Of a stretch of DNA of 64,000 bases, positions 42,640-53,300 are shown piece by piece (the stretch's first letter is position 1; each line of letters opens with the position of its first letter). The notes under the pieces were generated by a model. It saw nothing but the letters and a program-made list of their open reading frames with translations. It ran no database searches and had not been told where the DNA came from. The stretch spans positions 32,280,077-32,344,076 of the forward strand of contig OX411557.1 of the NCBI GenBank assembly GCA_948146395.1, read 5' to 3'. This stretch comes from Fragum whitleyi. Its lineage: Eukaryota > Mollusca > Bivalvia > Cardiida > Cardiidae. The position numbers and the translations under genes are program-made.

Positions 42640-44141
42640 AAATTGTAGAGGTTGTAAAAATCTCATGAGAGTTCAAAATTGGGTCAACTGGGGTCAAAAA
42701 CTAGGTCACAGGGTCAAATCTTAGAAAAACCTTGTATGCACTTTAGAGGCCACATTTTTTGCCTGATCAACCTGAAATTTGGTCAGAATGATTGTCTTGA
42801 TAAAATCTCGGACAGGTTAGAAATTGGGTCCACTTGGGTCAGAGAGTAGGTCACGGGGTCAAATCTTAGAAAAACCTTGTATGCACTCTAGAGGCCACAT
42901 TTTTAGCTCACCCAAGCAAGAAGTGCTCAAGGTGAGCTTTTGTGGTAAGGTGGATGTGCGTCGTCTGTTGTCAACATTTGCCTTGTATGCACTCTAGAGG
43001 CCACATTTTTTGCCCGATTGACTTAAAATTTAATCAGAATGATTGTATTGATCAAATCTCGGAAGAGTTTGAAATTGGGTCAACTGGGGTCAAAAACTAG
43101 GTCACAGGGTCAAATCATAGAAAAACCTTGTATGCACTCTAGAGGCCACATTTTTTGCCCGATTAAGCTGAAATTTGGTCAGAATGATTATCTTGATGAA
43201 ATCTTAGACGAGTTCAATATTGGGTCAACTGGGGTATAAAAATAGGTCACAGGGTCAAATCATAGAAAAACCTTGTATGCACTCTAGAGGCCACATTTTT
43301 TGCCAGATCAACCTGAAATTTTGTTGGAATGAATGTCTTGATGAAATCTCAGACGAGTTTGAAATTGAGTCAACTAGGGTCAAAATGAGGTCATGGGGTC
43401 AAATCTTAGAAAAACCTTGTATGCACTCTCGAAGCCAAATTTTTTGCCCAATCAATCTGAATTTTGGTCAGAATAATGGGTTGATGAAATCTCGGAAGAG
43501 TTCGAAATTGGGTCCACTTGGGTCAGAGAGTAGGTCATGGGGTCAAATCATAGAAAAACCTGGTATGCACACTAGAAGCCACATTTTTTGCCCAATCAAC
43601 CTGAATTTTGTTCAGAATATTGGTCTTGATGAAATCTCGGACAAGTTCAAAATAGGGTCAACTGGGGTCAAAAATTATTTTTGCGGGGTCAAATTTTAGA
43701 AAAACCTTGTATGGACTCTAGAAAATGTATTATCAAGTTGTACAGAGGCAGAAGAATATGGAAAAATTTAGACAGTTCATTCAGGTGAGCGATTAAGGGC
43801 CACTATGGCCCTCTTGTTTTTCCGATCAACCTGAAATTTGGTCACAATGATTGTCTTGCTGAAATCTTGAAATAATTCAAAATTGGGTCAACTGGGGTCA
43901 AAAACTGGGTCTCAGGGTCAAATCTTAGAAAAACTTTGTATGCACTCTAGAGGCCACATTTTTCAAATCATAGAAAAACCTTGTAAGTCAACCTGAAATT
44001 TTTAACGAAGAATTCTCAAGTTGTATAGTTCTAAGCAACAGCATTGTTAAGCTTAGTGACATTCGTTCATCATCCTCTTTCTTAACCTACTTTTGAAAAT
44101 TTTAGAGAGTTCATTCAGGTGAGCAATGGCCCTCTTGTTTT
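42640..44141 (+). mobile_element. Helentron-like host element, 145-bp monomers, interrupted by 42903-43819
   Basis: The left part (to 42902) and right part (from 43820) are one monomer array. The left part stops in GAGGCCACATTTTT and the right resumes at CCGATCAACCTGAAATTTGG, as expected for an uninterrupted monomer. The 3' end TCAGGTGAGCAATGGCCC followed by TCTTGTTT lies at 44115-44140. Confidence 0.7.
42903..43819 (+). mobile_element. Nested Helentron-like element, complete, 145-bp monomers
   Basis: 5' AGCTCACCCAAGCAAGAAGT with CTCAAGGTGAGC. Monomers with CCTTGTATGCACTCTAGAGG lie at 42981, 43126, 43271, 43415, 43559 and 43705 (period 144-146). 3' CAGGTGAGCGATTAAGG and the hairpin AGGGCCACTATGGCCCT, then CTTGTTTTT. 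Both ends are clear, so it is a good type copy. Confidence 0.78.
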
Positions 44142-44143
44142 AT
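44138..44143 (-). promoter_or_regulatory. Candidate polyadenylation signal of trehalase
   Basis: AATAAA on the minus strand, 64 nt past the TAG. It straddles the 3' border (CTTGTTT) of a Helentron-like element, so the element may supply part of the signal. Position fits, but no cleavage site evidence is available. Confidence 0.35.
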
Positions 44144-44206
44144 TTTTTGTCCTTTGAATTAAATGTATGAGGTAGTTATCCTTACATATTTGATCATATA
44201 TTTGAC

Positions 44207-44371
44207 CTAGAAGGTGTAAAATATATATGATAACGTATAAATCAGTAACAAAGTAATGCTAATTTGAATGTTCGATGTTTTGGATCCACCATTGATTTTT
44301 GTATCAGTCAGGTTCTGACCGTATCTGTCTAGTAAATCTAGTATCACTCCATTCGTCCAACCAAAGCCTTC
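44207..44371 (-). CDS. TREH: Trehalase exon 13 (stop, hydrophobic tail)
   Basis: Acceptor TATTCTTTTAG, 54 codons and TAG. It begins [20 protein letters not shown], the conserved closing block. After [10 protein letters not shown] it ends in the hydrophobic stretch [18 protein letters not shown], without a cytosolic charge cluster. This looks like a GPI-attachment signal, although a tail anchor is possible. Confidence 0.92.
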   Translation of the reverse strand, partial: EGFGWTNGVILDLLDRYGQNLTDTKINGGSKTSNIQISITLLLIYTLSYIFYTF

Positions 44372-47300
44372 CTAAAAGAATAGGTTTAAAATACATGTGT
44401 ATTTAATGGATTGTTACTTTAAAAGAAAACGATGATTTTTCATTAATTTTTCATTTGATTGCCTGTTTAAGAACGAAGAAACAAGCCATTTTCATTTCAT
44501 TAGCGTCGGTCGGTGGCGTTTGCTTGAGCGAATAAATGACAAACTCTAACCTTGGACATAATTATCCTTGTTGCTATAAAACTTTTACTTGAAACTTTGC
44601 ATGTTGCTAAAAACTTTTACTTGAAACTTTTCACGTATGTTTACCATCCATTATGTTAATCTAAATGCTGCTGGACGTTAGGTCTAGCCAGTAGTCCGCT
44701 TCCATCAAAGAACCATCAATTTTCTGATGAGTTCGTGCTTTTTAAAATACAATGCTCATTACTATGATAAATCTCATTTAAACACGATGTTAATCGACAA
44801 AATCGGTAAAGATAACAATCACGTCTTATTTTGTTACAAAATACATTTTACAGATATCTTTCATCAAATATTACCTGTACATTGTATTCGCCACCACTAC
44901 CCCTAGAGCCAACTTCTGTAACGACATACTGAAACAAGAAATAATCGAATCTTGAAACCAACTGGGATTGAAAGAGGTATTGTTAAGAGGTTTTCGAAAT
45001 TATTTCTTCTCCCGTCTAGTTCATTTTTCCTGTCTAGTTCATTTTTCCCGGCAATGCTTCCTGGTAGTTCTTTAAGCATGTCCGGGTAGACTTAATTGAA
45101 AATAAAGACAAATGGATGCATATAGGGGCAACGCTGTAAACTTGTATACTGTATTGATAATAGCCAATTTTCAAATCTTTGACAAATAACTATTCACCTA
45201 GATCATTTCGGCGATCTCGCGTGTTGTTTATTTCTAAAGCCTGTGTACTATATGAGTATATATGATATTTTTGGTTGCTACTAACAAGCCATATACATTT
45301 GCCAAAAACGCATCATGCGCCTTTGAAGGGGGGGGGGGGGGGGGGGGGGTATTTTCGCCAGATTTTGATGTATAGTTAAGCAGCCTACGGTCCAAATTCG
45401 AATTTTACGGCTCTCACTATCTCCTTTTACTAGACAACCTGAATCATTTTGGAACTTATAAGATGCAATGCTAAGTGTTTGTGATTTATAATTTTCAAAA
45501 AAGAGCCCATATTCACCTTTTCAAACATAGCTCCTGTGCGCTGATAGCCATTTAGATTGCTCCTGATCCAATTAGATGCCATCTGCAGAGCTAAATCTCT
45601 AGCCTCGACTATGTCACTAGACTGTAGAGCTGTTATCACAATATCTTGTAATGGTGGCCATGCATTTGGAAAGTCCCACTGTTGACCACTGTCCACTAAC
45701 GAGGTGGGTACACCACTCGGGTACTCCAGTACTTTAGACCTCTGTGAATAAAGGGAAAATGAACACGGGGCCAACTTATTTCTCGCCCGCTTTCGGGTCG
45801 GGTGTAGACTGGTCTCACTGTCGAATATCAGAATAGCCTATTTTAGGCTATTCTGATAGTCGATATGTGGACCAGTCTAGAGCTGGTATCCCGCTTCCTG
45901 AGAGATACTCTGATGTTGCGGGCAACAGTACCCGCCCAGGGACAGAAATAAGTTGGCCCACGGATAAAATGATATGAAACACACGTTCATTTGCTAAATA
46001 TTTGTTATTAGATTTTTGATTCCACATAGATGGCGATCCTTGCCGAATGTCATTGTATTTATTCTATAGACTGGTCTGTCAATGGGTTTTAGATTGAAGA
46101 CTTGTTTTCAAAAGTAAAGTATGCCTATAGTACTGCTAAAAGAGGCAACACGATTTTCTATTCTTAAATATGATTCGATGGGCACAAACTCTATTAGAAA
46201 AATAGATTTATACAGATCAGTTAAAAAAATCATGTGCCACATCCATAGGCCTATCTAGGACATTGAAATTTATACGTACTCAGAAGGCGACAACTTAAGA
46301 GTATATATGATAAAGGCGATATACGAGGACTGACAAAGGATGAATGCCCTCCGTCCTCCCCTTTTTATGATTTAGGCGTTGGTGAATAATCAAAACATCG
46401 TAAATATAGCTTGAATTAGCTGTAGTTTTGATGTTATGGTCATTTATCAATGATATTTTTCAACAGAGGATTATTTCTTTTACGCACATGCATATATTGC
46501 GTATTGGGAGTTATGCTTTTGAACATTCTTGCCTAACCAGTGTCGATCCATTTTGTAAGCCACATTAAATCGAGATGTAGAGTACCGGAATACATTGTAC
46601 GCATTGTTGCCGAAGATGTCTCATATATCCAATGTCTTTGAAACTGGAGTTGTTGATTGACGGATACAACTTTACAAAATGACAAGCTTAAGATCTACAA
46701 AAATGCATATTAACCTTCAAATATTTGAGAATCTGTGAATCGTAGTAAGTCTTGTTAGATTTTTGATAACAACCAACGAATAGCGGGGATACGTTAGAAG
46801 GGTAGAACTGTTTTCTGTGTTGCCCCGTACTGATAGTGACGTCATACCATGTACCGTCTTCGTGGTTCCAGAACGTATCCCGAATCTTGGAAATCGAGTT
46901 ATTGTGCAATCGCTCGAAATATTCTACTGCAGATGAATTTCCTAAATAAAAAAAGGGTAAAAATGAAATAAGTCTTTTTCGAAAGAAGACATTATGTGTA
47001 AATGCATTTTCCATGATGCCCGATATTAGATTGCTGTAAAATTATACAAATGTACTTACAAAGAAAGGAGTGAAATATCACAGCATTTTCAATGCAATAT
47101 AAATATGTCTTTTATTTTTGGGTTTGCAAATTTCTTATCGCAGATAAAGAGGTATGAACAACCTTAGTTTGGTTTATTTGTTTGTCTGTCTTATTGCGAA
47201 CTTTTTCGTTTATTTACGTTAAGTTTTTTTAAAAATAACAAGATCATATGACATCTCACAGACATCATCGCGTACATGGCGCGATGCACGCGAGATGTTT

Positions 47301-50300
47301 TGCTTCTATAAAGTTTGATGTTATCAGCGTCAGCCTACGGCCTTCAAGCTTTCACTGTACGTGTGTGACGGCAGTCCGGTGATTAAACGGTATGAGCTAT
47401 ATATGGTTGACTAATTTCACGGTCATCAAATTGGAACCCACACGAAAGCACTATTTCTGATTTTTAAAGTATTTGTTTTATAACATAAGTTGACTATCTA
47501 GCCTTCGACAAGGCACAGTAGCGAAAATCCATTTAATTCACAGGTTCCTACACCGTATGGATTATATTAACTTGCATGCTTTCGTGGACTCTTAAAAAAA
47601 ATAATCCAAAGTTTTAAAAGAAACTTTGTACAACAAAGCTTGTTCCTGTACATAAATTCAGTTTAACTATGAACAATATAGGATAAGTTCTCGTTTTGGG
47701 GGCATTTTGGGTGTGTCTAAAAATGTTAACGCCCGAAAATAGGTCAATTGACACTATTATTGCATAAGAAATGGAGTTTTCATTCAAACACAGATTGCGA
47801 AATAATTTATAGAACCCTGTAAAACTAGCTCCAAACCTATGATATGACGGAAAAATTGCATTTTATATTAATGAATCGCACTGTCTCTTTTGGTCATACC
47901 GTCGTTTCTCGGCAAAACCTGACTACACAAAAGTAAATGCGGGGAAAACGACTGTAGTTATACTCTATGAGTGCGTTCTATAAATAATTTCGCAATCTGT
48001 GTTTGACGTGCGTCAAGAACGACCCTTACGCTTTTCACTAAGGTAATTATATTATCTTCAAAATCAAAACATTATGGTATTTTTTATAAAATGCATTAAT
48101 TTAAGATTTGGGACAAGCAAATTTTACAGCAACAGATCGGTTACAATGAGATTGTTTAATGTGTATATATGCCCCAGATCGATGATACATGTATTTAAGG
48201 AAGGGCGTTGACGGCCCGTAAACAAACTGATTAATCCACGTTTTCTCTCGTTTACTCCGGGTGTTGTTCGTTAGCCTATGTATATAACGACCCAATTTTA
48301 TTTCAATTTCATTTTATGCAATTATGAATTTACTTAACCTTACCTAAAATTTTGTAAAACACAGACAAAATTTCCTCGTTCCAACACAGAATACTGTTTA
48401 AGTCTACGGGCAGAACGTCTAAAGTCTGGATGTAAGTCAACCAATGAGATTTATTATGATCTCCGAAATATTCCGGAGAAAACCAGCGACTGGAGAAATC
48501 CCAGCCTGACTCGGCTGCTGATGCCAGGTCCGAATATATATGGTTGTTGGTTACTGGTATAGAAATAGAAATAGAGGATAATCGTTTGTTTAAGTGTAAG
48601 ATCGATTTATATTCCATTGAGTGAACAACAACAGCTATATTTTCACGAGAAAATATAGCTTTTGTTGTTCACGAACAGCGTAATTTTGCGCGTGATTGCT
48701 ATGCAACGTTCATCGTGACGTCACTTATTTCTCCCCACATAGATGACGTCAGATAGGACGAAATGCACAATGGCAGGGTATAAGTTTTTGATAATTTCAC
48801 TGCTTTTGCGGTGAGATTATCAAGTGATAATCTACCGTTATTTCTCGATAAACCACCGAAAAGCATTAAAGAAATGTATATAATCCAGGAAAAAACAATA
48901 AAATGTATACTGTTTTCAGTATATACTTAATAAACATTTATCTTGGATTAATGTGCGCAAATTTTATACTGAAGTTTTTAAGTTTAAAAATTGATGATTG
49001 TTTGTGATACAAAAAAAAGTTGAAAAGAGAACAAAGGTTATGTACGTGTGTTAGATCTTTTTTCAATTATTTAGACATAATTGCATACGTACTTGTGGGT
49101 GAAATGCATGACTAAGAGAAATTTTAAGAAATATCTTGATAAGAAATATTTTTAAGTTTATCTTACTATTCATTCTGTCTTTCATCGCATTTGTTTCAAT
49201 GTCTGCTTTATATGATTCTGGTCTGAAATAGGCATTTGCGGAAATACATTTAGAATGGTTATATGCAATACGGTAGGCTAATTACGTTATATGACGTTAT
49301 TCTCAATGTAATCAAAAAGCAGGTTTAACATTACTCAAAAGTTATATCTCATGAAATAACTTGTTCACTAAATTTTAAAAATAGCGTTCATGTTATACAA
49401 GGGGATGGCACTTCATGTAGTTCTAATCCCCGCCCCCCCCCCCCCCTCCGAAAAAAATAATAAATGAATCACCCATATAACAATCCATTTTGCATATTCA
49501 CACAGAGTAATAGAGTAATTCGATTGTTAAGTCAATGCCAACTTTTAAAAATAAATGTAATTTTCTCTCGAAAGGGACATCAGGTTGCAAAAGTTGATCA
49601 GGGTATAATTTTGTTTTCGCCTCTAGACATTTTCATTATTCTATTTAACCTTCACATGTATACACCCTCTACTTAACCTCTGCCAGAAACAATCTCTTTT
49701 TTAAATAATTATTCAGCCAAGCTTCAAAATGGTGCCTTTTTTAGTATGACGATCTCTTCTCTTCACTAAAATAATCAATCAAAAACGGTAAAAGGGTTAT
49801 ATTTGGTTCTTTTAATATCAAACCTCTGTTTAGTTGTTTCTACCCCATATCTATATAAGGAATGATTTGTTCCATTCAGTGTAACTGAACGATGTTTTAT
49901 CCAGAACTCGTATTCTTTGACCAAATACTGCATATTTTGTTGTAAGAATTGTGTGTCTCCAGTCTTCTGTACGTACAGTTGAACCATCGGAATCAGGAGG
50001 GGAAGCTGTGAACGACTAGTATAGTATATCCTACCTCCATTAGGTACAAAACCGAACCTAGAGTAACAAAAATGTCATTCTTTGGATGGACCATTATCAG
50101 TTAAGTAAGAGACGTCGCAGTTACGTCGGGCTTTTTTACGGAGATCAGTCACATTTTCATTTTTATAATAATAAAACAATAATATCTTTATTTTATGATG
50201 GTGAAACATTTAAAAAAATCTTTCATAATTAACAAATTGAAAATTCTCTTTTTTACAATGTTGCCTTCAGTGAAAGAAAAAAATAAATGAAAGTGATAAT

Positions 50301-53300
50301 CTGATTTTTCTTTTGATTTAAAACAAAATCGCAGTACAGCCTAAAATAGCACATCATTATATACCATTTTAAAGCTTTTGAACAGCTCTTTCTTATAGAC
50401 ACTTAATTGTGGTAGCCATGGCTGCGAATAAAAGATAATATCGAGTTTAATGTAAAAAATCCATCTCTTGAGCTACCAGATCGATAATTTTTATGTAAAA
50501 TATCTCAAAATTAAAACAACTCTCGTAAGAAAAGCAGCATGTATCACAAAACTTTTTTATTTGTTGGAAGAGACATTTGCTTTTGTCATTTCCATACTAA
50601 TTCAGGGGACGAAAAATCAATGATTCAGTGGTCATGAAATCCTTATAAGCACTTTAATCTAACATTTTTTGTTAATTTTTTATCTTCGAAAATATTCATT
50701 ATTTGTTTGACTATAATAAGTCAACCGGAATAAATATAAAACAGAAGATAAATTGAGAAACCATACCGTAGATCAGCAAAAAAGAAGTCACTTAAAAAGT
50801 AAGAACCGTCTCAGTGGTCTTAGTGGTTTCCAAAAACACAGAATTCAGTTTCTATCATTTCTGTAGCACAACGTCCAACTTTTTACTTTTGGATGCGGAA
50901 TCTTTGATAATGTTCGATTAATCGTCTTCGATCGAATGGGGTTTAACTCAAGGAATGAAAAAAATGTTTAAATACACATACGGAGACTTATTCGCACATC
51001 AAATGTGGCCATTTTTATATGACAGTACCATTCTAAAGTAAATAACGTACCTTTTCACAAACGAAATGAGGTTTTCGAGAATTCCCCTGACGGTGTTGTT
51101 CATTTCACAAACCAGTAAGCCTTTAATAACCCAATATGTGTCCCTGAAATTAGACAAACTCAAGTTATAATATAGGCCTATTTTCAGTCCGATAGTAAAG
51201 ACGGATTAAGAATCGATCCCGAACACATAATCGAGATGTTTTCTGTCTCTGAGAGAGGCAATCGGGAACCCTCGGTGATTCTACGGAATAGACCTCGGGA
51301 ATAATACGGGCGCATCCAAGAAAGCGCGTCATTTCGCACGTGAGTTTATATGACGTCACAAACATTACTGAGAATGACGCTGCGAAAAATAAAATCAACA
51401 TAAGGTAAAAATTGGACATATTATGATTTGAAAACAAAACGCAGTGTTTTACTGCGTTTTGCTTTCAAATCATAATATGCCAAAATGATCTCCATAGACG
51501 ATCTGAAATCATTAAAGGAATTTGCTTTTCTGCAAGCGTATTAACCAAAGTACCATCATGAGCCGAATTACCTAAAAAATCACCCAAAATTACTACACTT
51601 ACGTCCGAGGTACTTTTCAGTTTACGGAAAAGTCTGAGCGAAAATCCGAATGTGAGAGAGGGAGTGATAGAAAGACATAGAAAGAGAGGGGATAGAAGGA
51701 ACTCATTTCTACTCATTTCTATAATTGGCTTAACTGGGGCTTTTACGTGTTTTGTTCATAAATATATCAAGCTGCATGTGACTGGGGACTCAGACACGCA
51801 ACCTCCATGTCATGAGCTGTATTTAAATGACCAAGTGAATAAAACTGACCGCTAATAAAAATCGCTGATTGATAAATGAAACTTTGAGATAGAGACATTG
51901 GCGTTGCGATTTGTACACATTTACGCAGTTGCGTGAACACGTCTTGAAGATAATGAGGAAAAAAGCAGTGGAAGTATATTTAATATCAAGGGCGTAGCCA
52001 ATGATTATATAATTGTTTAAAAAAAAACACATGTATTACCAGTAATAGATTTCACGAAATCGTCCACCAGGCACAATAAAGGGGTTGTCTAAGTATATTA
52101 TAGAATAACATTCTGGATGGACTTTGACAGCGTTCTTGATCTGTAGGGTAGAAATGAAATGTTACGGAAAGGTTCTATCAGTCAGCCTTCGCGAAGATAT
52201 TTCAAGCACTAATACGAAATATTTTTCTACACTATAGCATCGTATGTTTTTAATCCAAATTCAGCAAATTTGTCTGCTCTTGTAATTTCTAATGGTCATC
52301 GATCCTTAACAAAATGTGATCACTGTGAAGAATAAACAATTAAGAGCAACTATCTTAGAAATGTACAGGTTGACACCTTTCTTTTATACGCATACCTAAC
52401 TTATTTGTTTTTATTCAAATCTATACCATATTTATAAGCACTGGTATAGCACTAATCAAAAAGAGTTCTGGTCTATGCTAAAACAGGGTTGCCAGACTAA
52501 AAAAACGCGCGGCAATATCAGTCCAACAGAATGGTTTGATTATTTTAATAGCCTTTTTGCTATTGAGCAAAAAAAAGCTAGCAATCAGAATGAATTACCT
52601 CCCTTTGACCATGTTCTCTGTGACAACAGCATTTTGAATAAATCCATCACAGACGAAGAAATTATTTGTAACGTTAACTCATTGAAAAATGGTCGCTCAC
52701 CTGGACCTGACGGAATAAATATTGAGATGTACAAATGTACTCTAACGTTGATTCTTCCATATCTTAATGCGCTTTTTAACCAAATTTTAAACTCTGGACA
52801 TTTCCCGCCAGACTGGGGAAAAAGTATTATCTCCCCTATTCATAAAAGAGGTAGCCATAACGATCCTAACAACTATAGGGCAATATCGCTCATTGACTCA
52901 ATATGTAAAATATTCATGGGCATACTGAACTCGCGGTTGTCTGAATGTTGTGAACAAAATTGTGTTCTAAATGAATCCCAAGCAGGCTTCAGAAAGGGCT
53001 ACTCTACCAGTGATAATATTTTTAGCTTAATGTCTATAGCGCAAAAATATCTCTCAAAAAAGGTGGGCGTTTCTATTGTATTTTTATTGATTTCGAAAAG
53101 GCGCTTGATAATGTGCATCACGATCAAATCTGGAAAGCTTTTGAAAAATATAATATAAGTGGAAAATTTCTAAATATATTTAAATCAATTTACAAAAATA
53201 CAAAATCTTGTGTTAAAATTGAAAACAAGTTGACCCAGTATTTCGACTGTCAAATTGGCACGCGTCAAGGCTGTATCGCTAGCCCCAAAATTTTTAGTAT

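Noticed and set aside
43039..43699. Repetitive frames of 66 and 159 codons with repeating KPCMHSRGHIF-like text
   Set aside because: They are translations of the 145-bp monomers (145 is not a multiple of three, and the frames persist only by chance). Non-coding tandem repeat.
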